DNA of 23,716 bases from an uncultured Oscillospiraceae bacterium (GCA_934655875.1 CAKUHB010000036.1:1-23716), one strand, 5' to 3'. Positions 1 through 7,974 are shown, counted from the stretch's first letter. Notes: generated from the letters alone by a model not told the origin. Made by a program: numbers and translations.

Positions 1-2391
1 GACACCATCCACGAGATCTTCCCGCTGCTCGAGTGCGGCAAGCTGCCGTATGAGAAGCCCATCTGGGTCAAGAACATCTGGGACGATCCCGAGAGCGAGG
101 ATTACGAGTTCTATCTGCGCACCCGCGGCGCGCTCCTTGAGAACGAGACCGACCGCCCGGAGACCATCCCCGGCTCCTACCAGACCCTTACGAAGGCTGT
201 CGCCGCGCTGAACGCGGGCGAAATTCAGCCCGACGAGGTCATCTACGTCTGGAACATCTGGGATTCCGAAGCGGATATCAAGGAAGAGAACCACATCTAT
301 ATCCGCACCGTCGGCGCATACGCGCAGCAGGCGCACGAAGCCGGCGATGTCCGCCCGAAGGAATATTTCAAGTATTATCATGACGAAGACGAAGCCATGA
401 TGGCCTACGCCGACGGCATGATTGCCATGCACGACCCCATCAAGGTCTGGAAAGAGCTCACGATCGACGGCAAAAAGGAGCACCGCATCATCGACGCGAC
501 GGTCGGCCGCTTGATCATCAACGACGCCATCCCGCAGAACCTCGGCTTCAAAAAGCGCGAGACAGTCGACGACCAGTTCCCGCTGGAGATCGACTTCGTC
601 GTCGGCAAGAAGCAGCTCGGCAAGATCATCGACAAGTGTATCCGTATCAACGGCTTCACGCAGTCGACCGAAATGCTCGACAAGGTCAAGGCCCTCGGCT
701 ACAAGTATTCCACCAGAGCCTCCATCACCGTCTCCATCGCCGATATGGAGATCCCGGAGAAGAAATACGAGCTGATCCACGAAGCGGAGAAGGAAGTCGT
801 CAAGATCGACCGCCAGTACAAGCGCGGCTTCATCACCAACGACGAACGCTACCGCCTGACGGTCCAGCAGTGGGAAAAATCCATCAAGGACGTCACCGAT
901 GCGCTGCAGTCCAACCTGAAGCGGTTCAACCCGATCTTCATGATGGCTGACTCCGGCGCTCGAGGCAGCATGAACCAGATCCGTCAGCTGGCCGGTATGC
1001 GCGGCCTGATGGCAGATACGAACGGCCGCACGATCGAAATTCCGATCAAGGCAAACTTCCGTGAGGGCCTGTCCGCTCTGGAATACTTCATCTCCTCCAG
1101 AGGCGCCCGAAAGGGCATGACCGATACCGCGCTGCGTACCGCGGACTCCGGCTATCTGACTCGCCGCATGGTCGACGTCTGCCAGGACGTCATCATCCGC
1201 GAGAACGACTGCGGCTCCACGAACGGCAGCTGGAAGGGCGACTATTACGAGAAGGGCCAGCTGATCGATTCCTTCGGCAACCGTATCCGCGGCCGTTACC
1301 CCGTCTACGACATCACCGACCCGAAGACCGGCGAGCTGCTGCACTCCAAGGACGTCATGCTCCGCGAGGAGGATGCCGCCAAGTTCACGGCCCACGGCAT
1401 TGACCGCGTCTATGTCCGCTCCGTCCTCGGCTGCAAGGCACGCTCCGGCGTGTGCGCGCGCTGCTACGGCATGAACCTCGCAACGAGCGAGCTCGTCAAC
1501 CTCGGCGAAGCGGTCGGCATCATCGCCGCGCAGTCCATCGGCGAACCCGGCACGCAGCTGACCATGCGTACCTTCCACACCGGCGGCGTCGCAGGCGACG
1601 ATATCACGCAGGGCCTTCCGCGAGTCGAAGAACTGTTCGAAGCCAGAAAGCCGAAGAAGATGGCGCAGATCTCCGAGATCGACGGCGTCGTCGACGTCGA
1701 CGATTCCCACCGCACGGCGCTGCGCAACATCACCATCACCGCAGACGACGGCGAGGTCAAGCAGTATCAGGTGCCGTATTCCGTCGGCCTGAAGGTCGAG
1801 CACGGCAAGCGCGTCAAGAAGGGCGAGCCGATCACCGACGGCGCTCTGAACCCGCATGACGTGCTGCGTATCTCCGGCGTCGAAGCTGTGCAGGATTACC
1901 TGACGCAGGGCGTTCTGGCCGTGTACCGTCAGCAGGGCGTTGATATCAACGAAAAGCACATCGAGGTCATCATCCGTCAGATGATGCGCAAGGTCAAGGT
2001 CGAGGAGCCGGGCGACACGAGCCTGCTGTCCGGCACCGTGGTCGACATGTTCGAGTTCGAAGACGCCAACGCCGCCGTGCAGGCACGTATCGACGCCGGC
2101 GAGACCGACCTCAAGCTGGCCACCGACAGCCTGATCCTCATGGGCATCACCAAGGCGTCCCTCGCAACCGAGTCGTGGCTGTCCGCCGCCTCCTTCCAGG
2201 AGACGACCAAGGTTCTGACCGACGCGGCCATCAAGGGCAAGGTCGACCATCTGGTCGGTCTGAAGGAGAACGTCATCATCGGTAAGCTCATCCCCGCAGG
2301 CTCCGGCCTGAAGGCCTACCGCGATTTCGACACGCTGACCACCCCCGAGTCCATCGTGACCGAGGAAATGATCGACGACGAGAAGCTGTAA
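1..2391 (+). CDS. rpoC: RNA polymerase subunit beta' (RpoC), 5'-truncated by window edge
   Basis: Catalytic largest subunit of RNA polymerase. The frame is open from base 1 with no stop, so this is the C-terminal ~796 residues; the NADFDGD catalytic loop lies upstream of the window. From about 382 the sequence is standard RpoC. The bridge helix (ADSGARGS, QIRQLAGMRGLMA) is encoded near 940-1020. The second zinc site has Cys codons at 1210, 1432, 1453 and 1462 (DCGS; GCKARSGVCARCYG). The trigger-loop segment with MRTFHTGG lies near 1510-1650. The protein ends in an acidic tail. The first ~127 codons (1-381) do not resemble the usual RpoC sequence before the DEDEAMMAYADG block and look like a lineage-specific insertion containing a repeated NIWD motif. 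A terminator follows 16 nt after the stop, so rpoC closes its own operon. Confidence 0.97.
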   Translation, partial: DTIHEIFPLLECGKLPYEKPIWVKNIWDDPESEDYEFYLRTRGALLENETDRPETIPGSYQTLTKAVAALNAGEIQPDEVIYVWNIWDSEADIKEENHIYIRTVGAYAQQAHEAGDVRPKEYFKYYHDEDEAMMAYADGMIAMHDPIKVWKELTIDGKKEHRIIDATVGRLIINDAIPQNLGFKKRETVDDQFPLEIDFVVGKKQLGKIIDKCIRINGFTQSTEMLDKVKALGYKYSTRASITVSIADMEIPEKKYELIHEAEKEVVKIDRQYKRGFITNDERYRLTVQQWEKSIKDVTDALQSNLKRFNPIFMMADSGARGSMNQIRQLAGMRGLMADTNGRTIEIPIKANFREGLSALEYFISSRGARKGMTDTALRTADSGYLTRRMVDVCQDVIIRENDCGSTNGSWKGDYYEKGQLIDSFGNRIRGRYPVYDITDPKTGELLHSKDVMLREEDAAKFTAHGIDRVYVRSVLGCKARSGVCARCYGMNLATSELVNLGEAVGIIAAQSIGEPGTQLTMRTFHTGGVAGDDITQGLPRVEELFEARKPKKMAQISEIDGVVDVDDSHRTALRNITITADDGEVKQYQVPYSVGLKVEHGKRVKKGEPITDGALNPHDVLRISGVEAVQDYLTQGVLAVYRQQGVDINEKHIEVIIRQMMRKVKVEEPGDTSLLSGTVVDMFEFEDANAAVQARIDAGETDLKLATDSLILMGITKASLATESWLSAASFQETTKVLTDAAIKGKVDHLVGLKENVIIGKLIPAGSGLKAYRDFDTLTTPESIVTEEMIDDEKL

Positions 2392-2407
2392 GAAAGTTCC
2401 TGTTCCC

Positions 2408-2439
2408 AGCAGGCGCGGCATTTGCCGCGCCTGCTTTTT
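2408..2439 (+). terminator. Rho-independent terminator of rpoC
   Basis: A 12-bp GC-rich stem (2408-2419 with 2424-2435), loop ATTT, runs into a T tract at 2435-2439. It separates rpoC from the downstream str-type operon. Confidence 0.93.
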
Positions 2440-2551
2440 ATGGGTATGCAAGATGCGGACATATGTCTTTGTTCATTTCGCCAAAGTGCGGGAAACCCCT
2501 GCAATTACAGGGAAAAATGAAAAAATAATTTTCATTTTGGCCGATTTTTTG

Positions 2552-2580
2552 TTGACGCGGTTCGTGATTTCTGCTATAAT
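2552..2580 (+). promoter_or_regulatory. Sigma-A promoter for the L7Ae-rpsL-rpsG-fusA operon
   Basis: TTGACG (2552-2557), 17-nt spacer, perfect TATAAT (2575-2580) with an extended -10 TG at 2572-2573. Upstream DNA is A/T-tract rich, including a small dyad at 2517-2535 (ATGAAAA / TTTTCAT), which could act as an UP element. A short leader hairpin (about 2590-2606) follows the predicted start. This is one of the best promoters in the window, as expected for ribosomal genes. Confidence 0.9.
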
Positions 2581-2636
2581 CCATACTTGCGTGGGCTTGC
2601 CCGCGTATTTGCACGTATTCCCATGGAGGTGTCTGG

Positions 2637-2879
2637 ATGCCCCAACGGCTGAAGACCGATCGCAAGGTCATCGGAACCAAGCAGCTGCGCAAGGCGCTCA
2701 AGGCAAACCGCATTGCCGCAGCCTATCTGGCGGAGGATGCGGATCCCATGCTCCTTCAGCCGATCCGGGAGCAATGCGAGACCGACGGCGTCGAGGTCGT
2801 TTATGTGAGGAGCATGAAAGAGCTTGGAGCCCTCTGTCAGATCCGTGTCGGCGCAGCCTGCGCCGGGCTTCTGCGCTGA
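2637..2879 (+). CDS. L7Ae/L30e/Gadd45-family ribosomal-type RNA-binding protein (YbxF-like)
   Basis: An 80-residue small basic protein of the L7Ae/L30e/S12e/Gadd45 superfamily, similar to B. subtilis YbxF, whose family members bind kink-turn RNA. Visible family features are the N-terminal VIGTKQLRKALKANRI helix, the central AYLAEDADP strand-turn, VVYVRSMKELGALCQI and the closing VGAACAGLL. GGAGGTG at 2625-2631 is well spaced before the ATG. It is the first gene of the str-type operon, directly upstream of rpsL, which is the usual position of ybxF in Firmicutes. Its cellular role is not firmly established in the family; association with the ribosome is the best-supported idea. The last residues (CAGLLR) are shorter than in some homologs. 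Confidence 0.88.
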   Translation: MPQRLKTDRKVIGTKQLRKALKANRIAAAYLAEDADPMLLQPIREQCETDGVEVVYVRSMKELGALCQIRVGAACAGLLR

Positions 2880-2977
2880 AGAAGCCGCAATTCTTTTGGT
2901 CCCAACGGAATATCTTTGATATTTCGGGATAAAATACATGCTGCACAGCAGCAACAATCCGAGAAAGGAGGAACAAC

Positions 2978-3403
2978 ATGCCTACTTTTAACCAGCTGGT
3001 AAGAAAGGGAAGAGAACAGTCGACCTACAAGTCCACCGCTCCTGCTCTGCAGAAGGGCGTCAACACGCTGAAGAACCGGACCACCGATCTGTCTTCTCCT
3101 CAGAAGAGAGGTGTCTGCACCGCTGTTCGTACCACCACCCCGAAGAAGCCGAACTCCGCTCTTCGTAAGATCGCCCGTGTGCGTCTGACGAACGGTTACG
3201 AAGTTTCCGCTTACATCCCCGGTGTCGGTCACAACCTGCAGGAGCACTCTGTCGTTCTGATCCGCGGCGGCCGTGTCAAGGACCTTCCTGGTGTCCGTTA
3301 CCACATCATCCGTGGTACGCTCGATACGCAGGGCGTTCAGGGCCGTATGCAGGCCCGCAGCAAGTACGGTGCGAAGCGCCCGAAGGCCGGCAAGAAGAAG
3401 TAA
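2978..3403 (+). CDS. rpsL: 30S ribosomal protein S12
   Basis: Decoding-centre protein of the small subunit. The 141 residues match the Firmicute long form, about 138 residues in Bacillus and longer than the ~124 of E. coli. Signature blocks are MPTFNQLVRKGR, SSPQKRGVCTAV, TPKKPNSALRK and HNLQEHSVVLIRGGRVKDLPGVRYH. Lys56 and Lys101 (Bacillus-type numbering), whose substitution gives streptomycin resistance, are both wild type. Start ATG is set by AAAGGAGG at 2964-2971. The 98-nt gap to the upstream gene has no clear promoter, so transcription probably comes from the promoter at 2552. Unusually, 150 nt separate it from rpsG. Confidence 0.98.
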   Translation: MPTFNQLVRKGREQSTYKSTAPALQKGVNTLKNRTTDLSSPQKRGVCTAVRTTTPKKPNSALRKIARVRLTNGYEVSAYIPGVGHNLQEHSVVLIRGGRVKDLPGVRYHIIRGTLDTQGVQGRMQARSKYGAKRPKAGKKK

Positions 3404-3427
3404 TTCTTCACGCTTTTATCGCAATTC

Positions 3428-3464
3428 TGCCTTGTGCAAGGCAATGCCTTGCTGAGAGTTTTTT
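3428..3464 (+). promoter_or_regulatory. Candidate attenuator-like alternative hairpins between rpsL and rpsG
   Basis: Three mutually complementary 7-mers occur in a row: TGCCTTG (3428-3434), CAAGGCA (3437-3443) and TGCCTTG (3445-3451). The middle one can pair with either neighbour. The downstream pairing (3436-3442 with 3446-3452, loop AAT) is followed seven bases later by TTTTTT (3459-3464). The layout resembles an anti-terminator/terminator pair, but the gap before the U tract makes termination uncertain. Confidence 0.4.
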
Positions 3465-3495
3465 ATATATATAAGAACCTCTTGGCAGGCACCCA

Positions 3496-3514
3496 CGGAA
3501 GCTATGGGCTTCCG
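3496..3514 (+). other. Stem-loop just upstream of the rpsG ribosome-binding site
   Basis: CGGAAGC (3496-3502) and GCTTCCG (3508-3514) form a 7-bp perfect stem with loop TATGG, 25 nt before the rpsG Shine-Dalgarno. S7 is known in E. coli to bind the rpsL-rpsG intercistronic RNA; whether this hairpin plays such a role here is inference only. Confidence 0.4.
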
Positions 3515-3553
3515 AAGTACCTATGAAATCATTTTATGAAGGAGGGAAGCACA

Positions 3554-4024
3554 GTGCCCAGAAGAGGTAATGTTCCCAAGAGAGAGATCCTTCCCGATCC
3601 GATCTACGGCTCCGTTCTGGTGACCAAGCTCGTCAACAGCATCATGCTCGACGGCAAGAAGGGCGTAGCCCAGAAGGTCGTCTACGGTGCGTTCCAGATC
3701 GTGGAAGAGAAGACCGGCAAGTCTGGTCTCGAGGCTTTCCAGACCGCCATGGAAAATATCATGCCGGCCGTGGAAGTCAAGACCCGCCGTGTCGGCGGTG
3801 CGAACTATCAGGTTCCTATCGAGGTTCGGCCCGAAAGACGTCAGACCCTTGGTCTGCGCTGGCTGACTAACTATAGTCGTGCAAGAAGTGAGAAGACCAT
3901 GAGAGAGCGCCTCGCCGGCGAGATCATGGATGCCTGCAACAACACGGGTGCCGCCGTCAAGAAGCGCGAAGACACCCACAAGATGGCCGAGGCCAACAAG
4001 GCGTTCTCTCACTTCCGCTGGTAA
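3554..4024 (+). CDS. rpsG: 30S ribosomal protein S7
   Basis: Primary 16S rRNA-binding protein that nucleates assembly of the 30S head. I start it at GTG 3554 (VPRRGNVPKREILPDPIYGS), giving 156 residues, the normal family length. The in-frame ATG at 3536 would have to translate through the Shine-Dalgarno AAGGAGGGA (about 3539-3546) and would add six residues not found in S7. Other family blocks are LVTKLVNSIMLDGKKG, NIMPAVEVKTRRVGGANYQVP, RWLTNYSRARSEKTM and the C-terminal KREDTHKMAEANKAFSHFRW. fusA follows after 18 nt, so the two are cotranscribed. Confidence 0.97.
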   Translation: MPRRGNVPKREILPDPIYGSVLVTKLVNSIMLDGKKGVAQKVVYGAFQIVEEKTGKSGLEAFQTAMENIMPAVEVKTRRVGGANYQVPIEVRPERRQTLGLRWLTNYSRARSEKTMRERLAGEIMDACNNTGAAVKKREDTHKMAEANKAFSHFRW

Positions 4025-4042
4025 TTACAGAAGGAGAACAGC

Positions 4043-6121
4043 ATGCCAAGACAATATTCACTTGAGAATACGAGAAATATTGGCATCATGGCACACATCG
4101 ATGCAGGCAAGACCACGACGACCGAGCGTATCTTGTTCTACACCGGTGTCAACTACAGACTCGGCGAGACGCACGAAGGCACCGCGACCATGGACTGGAT
4201 GGAGCAGGAGCAGGAGCGTGGCATCACGATCACCTCTGCCGCCACCACCTGCCATTGGAAGGGCGTGCGGATCAACATCATCGACACCCCGGGTCATGTG
4301 GACTTCACGGTCGAGGTCGAGCGCTCACTGCGCGTGCTCGACGGCGCTGTGACGGTCCTGTGCGCCAAGGGCGGCGTCGAGCCGCAGACCGAGACTGTAT
4401 GGAGACAGGCCGACCAGTATCATGTCCCGCGCCTTGTTTACGTGAACAAGATGGACATGATGGGTGCCGATTTCTTCAATGTCCTGAAGATGATGGACGA
4501 GCGTCTCAAGTGTAACGCCGTTCCCATCCAGCTGCCCATCGGAAGCGAAGAAAACTTCCGCGGCGTGGTCGATCTCATCAAGATGAAGGCTTACGTCTTC
4601 TACGATGAGCTTGGCAAGGACATGCGGGAAGAAGCCATTCCCGCCGATCTGGAAGAGACCGCAAAGAAATACCGCGACCACATGCTCGAGTCGATCTCGG
4701 ACGAGGACGAGGAGATCATGATGCGGTATCTCGAGGGCGAGGACATCCCCGAAAAGATGATCCGCACCGCCCTGCGCAGAGCGACGATCGCCAATAAGAC
4801 GGTTCCCGTCACCTGCGGCTCTTCCTACAAGAACAAGGGCGTCCAGGAGCTTCTGGACGCAATTGTCGAGTATCTGCCGTCCCCTCTGGACAAAGAAGCG
4901 GTTACCGGCGTCAACCCGAAGACCGATGAGGACGAAACGCGCAAGCCGTCTGACGACGAGCCGTTTGCCGCACTGGCCTTCAAGATCATGACGGATCCCT
5001 ACGTTGGCAAGCTGGCGTTCTTCCGCGTGTATTCCGGTACGCTGGAAGCAGGCAAGACCGTCCTCAACACCAACAAGAATCAGCGTGAGCGTATGGGCAG
5101 AATCCTGCTCATGCACGCAAACCACAGAGAAGATTTGCCTGTCGTGTATTCCGGCGATATCGCCGCGGCCGTCGGCCTGAAGAATACCACCACCGGCGAT
5201 ACGCTCTGCGACGAGAAGCATCCCATTGTCCTGGAAAACATGGTCTTCCCCGAGCCGGTCATCCGCGTGGCGATCGAGCCGAAGACGAAGGCCGGGCAGG
5301 AAAAAATGGGCATCGCCCTCTCCAAGCTCGCCGAAGAGGATCCCACGTTCAAAACCTACACCGATGAAGAGACCGGCCAGACGATCATCGCCGGCATGGG
5401 TGAGCTTCATCTGGAGATCATCGTAGACCGCTTGCTCCGCGAGTTCAAGGTCGAGGCAAACGTCGGCGCACCGCAGGTCGCCTATAAAGAGACCATTCGC
5501 AAGAAGGTCAATCAGGAGACCAAATATGCGCGTCAGTCCGGCGGCAAGGGCCAGTACGGCCATGTCAAGATCACCGTTGAACCCAACGAGAGCGGCAAGG
5601 GCTTCGAGTTCATCAACGCCACCGTCGGCGGCTCGATTCCGAAGGAATTTATTCCCGCGGTCGAGCAGGGCATCCGCGGCGCGATGGAAGCCGGCGTTCT
5701 GGCCGGATTCCCCGTCGTCGACGTCAAGGTCACGCTGTACGACGGCTCCTACCACGAGGTCGACTCGTCTGAGCTTGCCTTCAAGATTGCCGGTTCCATG
5801 GCGTTCAAGGAAGCATGTCAGAAGGCGGATCCCGTCATCCTCGAGCCCATCATGAAGGTCTGCATCATTGTTCCCGACGAGTACATGGGCGACGTCATCG
5901 GCGACGTCACGTCCCGCCGCGGCAACATCGCAGGTCTGACACAGCGCAACGGCGCACAGCAGATCGACTGCTTCGTCCCGCTTTCCGAGATGTTCGGTTA
6001 TGCGACCAACCTTCGTTCGAGAACGCAGGGCCGCGGCCAGTTTACCATGGAGCCCAGCCACTATGTGGAGCTCTCCAAGAATCTGGCGGAAGCCGTCATT
6101 TCGAAGCGCAAGGGCTATTGA
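4043..6121 (+). CDS. fusA: Elongation factor G
   Basis: Translocation GTPase that moves tRNA and mRNA through the ribosome and helps recycle it. The 692 residues match full-length bacterial EF-G. GTPase motifs are G1 AHIDAGKTT (17-25), switch I ERGITITSAATT, G3 DTPGHVDF (from residue 81) and G4 NKMD (135-138). Domain III-V blocks include AGMGELHLEIIVDRL, GGKGQYGHVKI and the C-terminal GDVIGDVTSRRG and RSRTQGRGQFTMEPSHY segments. AAGGAG at 4031-4036 precedes the ATG. It is the last gene before tuf, which has its own promoter; no terminator is visible between them, so read-through into tuf is likely. Confidence 0.98.
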   Translation: MPRQYSLENTRNIGIMAHIDAGKTTTTERILFYTGVNYRLGETHEGTATMDWMEQEQERGITITSAATTCHWKGVRINIIDTPGHVDFTVEVERSLRVLDGAVTVLCAKGGVEPQTETVWRQADQYHVPRLVYVNKMDMMGADFFNVLKMMDERLKCNAVPIQLPIGSEENFRGVVDLIKMKAYVFYDELGKDMREEAIPADLEETAKKYRDHMLESISDEDEEIMMRYLEGEDIPEKMIRTALRRATIANKTVPVTCGSSYKNKGVQELLDAIVEYLPSPLDKEAVTGVNPKTDEDETRKPSDDEPFAALAFKIMTDPYVGKLAFFRVYSGTLEAGKTVLNTNKNQRERMGRILLMHANHREDLPVVYSGDIAAAVGLKNTTTGDTLCDEKHPIVLENMVFPEPVIRVAIEPKTKAGQEKMGIALSKLAEEDPTFKTYTDEETGQTIIAGMGELHLEIIVDRLLREFKVEANVGAPQVAYKETIRKKVNQETKYARQSGGKGQYGHVKITVEPNESGKGFEFINATVGGSIPKEFIPAVEQGIRGAMEAGVLAGFPVVDVKVTLYDGSYHEVDSSELAFKIAGSMAFKEACQKADPVILEPIMKVCIIVPDEYMGDVIGDVTSRRGNIAGLTQRNGAQQIDCFVPLSEMFGYATNLRSRTQGRGQFTMEPSHYVELSKNLAEAVISKRKGY

Positions 6122-6155
6122 TCGTCCCTTTGATCGTTTGCGTTGGAAATTCTTC

Positions 6156-6184
6156 TTGTCAAAACGGCAAATGTCGTGTATGAT
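6156..6184 (+). promoter_or_regulatory. Internal sigma-A promoter for tuf
   Basis: TTGTCA (6156-6161), exactly 17 nt, TATGAT (6179-6184), lying in the 118-nt fusA-tuf gap about 50 nt upstream of the tuf Shine-Dalgarno. An extra promoter for tuf fits the high demand for EF-Tu. Confidence 0.8.
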
Positions 6185-6239
6185 GGAGAAGATGCAAAAA
6201 TAATAACTGTAAGTGAATCAACTAAGGAGGATAATCCAA

Positions 6240-7493
6240 ATGGCAAAACAGCATTTTATTAAGGATAAGCCCCATGTCAACGTCGGTACCATCGGCCACA
6301 TCGACCATGGCAAGACCACGCTGACCGCAGCCATCACCAAGTACCTGGCTTTCTTCGGCGACGCTGAGTACACCGACTATTCTTCCATCGATAAGGCTCC
6401 GGAAGAGCGCGAGCGCGGCATCACCATCAACACCGCTCACGTCGAGTACCAGACCAACGACCGTATCGGCCACAACTACAAGACCGGCGAAGACAACGTC
6501 GAGATCAAGGGCCGTCACTATGCCCACGTTGACTGCCCGGGCCACGCTGACTACATCAAGAACATGATCACCGGTGCTGCTCAGATGGACGGCGCTATCC
6601 TGGTCATCGCTGCTTCCGATGGTCCTATGGCTCAGACCAAGGAGCATCTGCTGCTGGCCCGTCAGGTTAACGTTCCTTCCGTTCTCGTTTTCCTGAACAA
6701 GTGCGATCAGGTCGACGACGAAGAGCTGCTCGAGCTCGTTGAGATGGAAGTCCGCGAGACTCTGTCCTTCTACGGCTTCCCGGGCGACGACACCCCGATC
6801 ATCCGTGGCTCCGCGCTGAACGCTCTGGCTTCCGAGTCCAACGACCCGAAGGCTCCCGAGTATGCTTGCATCGAAGAGCTCATGCAGGCTGTCGACACCT
6901 GGATCCCGACCCCGGACCGCAAGGCTGATCAGCCCTTCCTGATGCCGGTCGAGGACGTCTTCACCATCTCTGGCCGTGGCACCGTTGCTACCGGTCGTGT
7001 CGAGCGTGGCGTCATCAAGAAGAACGAGCCGGTCGAGATCGTTGGCCTGTCCGACGAGAAGAAGGCGACTGTCGTCACCGATATCGAAATGTTCCACAAG
7101 CTCATGGACTACGCTGAGGCTGGCGACAACATCGGCGCTCTGCTTCGCGGCGTTGACAAGAAGTCCATCGAAAGAGGCCAGGTCCTGTCCAAGCCCGGCT
7201 CCATCCATCCGCACACCAAGTTCGTGGGTCAGGTCTACGTTCTGTCCAAGGACGAAGGCGGCCGTCACACCCCGTTCTTCAACAACTATCGTCCGCAGTT
7301 CTACTTCAGAACCACTGACGTTACCGGCATCATCTCCCTGCCCGAAGGCGTTGAGATGTGCATGCCTGGCGATAACATCGACATGAAGGTCGAGCTGATC
7401 ACCCCGATCGCTATTGAAAAGGGTCTTCGCTTCGCTATCCGTGAAGGCGGCCGTACCGTTGGTTCCGGCGTCGTCATCGAGATCGACGAGTAA
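6240..7493 (+). CDS. tuf: Elongation factor Tu with a 17-residue insertion after switch I
   Basis: GTPase that delivers aminoacyl-tRNA to the ribosome. The start is ATG 6240 (MAKQHFIKDKPHVNVGTIGH), set by AAGGAGG at 6224-6230; an upstream in-frame ATG at 6213 would include the SD in the coding region. The protein has 417 residues against about 394-400 normally. Motifs are GHIDHGKT (19-26), ERGITINTAHVEY, DCPGH (98-102) and NKCD (153-156). The added length is an insert IGHNYKTGEDNVEIKGR at residues 76-92, in the strand-turn between the HVEY and HYAHVDCPGH blocks; every later motif is shifted by exactly 17 relative to E. coli. Domains II and III are ordinary. Codon use (many GTT, GCT, CGT) suggests high expression. 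Confidence 0.97.
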   Translation: MAKQHFIKDKPHVNVGTIGHIDHGKTTLTAAITKYLAFFGDAEYTDYSSIDKAPEERERGITINTAHVEYQTNDRIGHNYKTGEDNVEIKGRHYAHVDCPGHADYIKNMITGAAQMDGAILVIAASDGPMAQTKEHLLLARQVNVPSVLVFLNKCDQVDDEELLELVEMEVRETLSFYGFPGDDTPIIRGSALNALASESNDPKAPEYACIEELMQAVDTWIPTPDRKADQPFLMPVEDVFTISGRGTVATGRVERGVIKKNEPVEIVGLSDEKKATVVTDIEMFHKLMDYAEAGDNIGALLRGVDKKSIERGQVLSKPGSIHPHTKFVGQVYVLSKDEGGRHTPFFNNYRPQFYFRTTDVTGIISLPEGVEMCMPGDNIDMKVELITPIAIEKGLRFAIREGGRTVGSGVVIEIDE

Positions 7494-7520
7494 TTTCGCC
7501 ACAATCCCATAACGCGCAGA

Positions 7521-7550
7521 AGCGCCCGGCTCCAGCCGGGCGCTTTTTTT
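7521..7550 (+). terminator. Rho-independent terminator of tuf
   Basis: Perfect 11-bp stem (7521-7531 with 7534-7544; AGCGCCCGGCT and its complement) followed by seven T residues (7544-7550). Ends the translation-gene cluster. Confidence 0.95.
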
Positions 7551-7638
7551 ATGTCCGCTATGGAAACGAGCGGCGTTTTATAGTAAACTATACACAAAGT
7601 GCCCTCCACGGTCATAGGATGCAGCGGAGGGATGCGGG

Positions 7639-7974
7639 ATGTTTTGGCTCGTTGTGTGTACATTTCTGGCGGCGGCCGGGCTGATTTTTCTCTGCTGGGC
7701 GCTGTTCGGCTGGTGCGTGCTGCCGCAGCGGCAAAGCGCGGTCACGGTCTATTATCTGCGTGAAACGGAGCCGCAGCTGGAGCAGCAGGTGCAGGCGTTC
7801 GTCTGGACGAAGCGGAGCGGCCTGCTGGCAGGAGAGCTGTATCTGGTCGGCGGGGAAGACGCGCCGCAGACGCAGCAGCTCGCCCGGCGGCTTGCCGCGC
7901 AGTATGCCTGCGTGCGCTATTGCACCCGCGAAGAATGGCAGGAGAGAGAAGCATGGAACAGGAAGCACAGATGA
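7639..7974 (+). CDS. Small membrane-anchored protein of unknown function
   Basis: A 111-residue protein I do not recognise. Residues about 3-28 form one strongly hydrophobic segment (FWLVVCTFLAAAGLIFLCWALFGWCV), followed by a soluble part rich in Gln and Arg with a short alternating hydrophobic pattern (SAVTVYYLRE, AGELYLVGGED). It has no signal-peptidase site I can defend, and orientation is uncertain. GGAGGG at 7626-7631 is a good SD, and CCCTCC at 7602-7607 is its exact complement, so the SD could be sequestered. The gene overlaps the start of recD2 by 22 nt, implying translational coupling. No convincing promoter is visible in the 88 nt after the tuf terminator; TATA-like sequence lies near 7579-7594. 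Confidence 0.7.
   Translation: MFWLVVCTFLAAAGLIFLCWALFGWCVLPQRQSAVTVYYLRETEPQLEQQVQAFVWTKRSGLLAGELYLVGGEDAPQTQQLARRLAAQYACVRYCTREEWQEREAWNRKHR

Noticed and set aside
3449..3475. Possible promoter in the rpsL-rpsG gap (TTGCTG and TATAAG)
   Set aside because: Spacer only 15 nt and poor hexamers; the AT run is better explained as the T tract and its flank.
3536..3553. ATG 3536 as rpsG start
   Set aside because: It would place the Shine-Dalgarno inside the coding sequence and add six residues absent from S7; GTG 3554 fits spacing and family length.
4325..6061. 578-codon open frame on the minus strand
   Set aside because: Lies wholly inside fusA in antisense; the long frame follows from GC-biased codons of a strongly conserved gene. 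No SD or family similarity.
6222..7502. 426-codon minus-strand frame across tuf
   Set aside because: Shadow of the highly biased tuf codons; tuf motifs are unambiguous on the plus strand.
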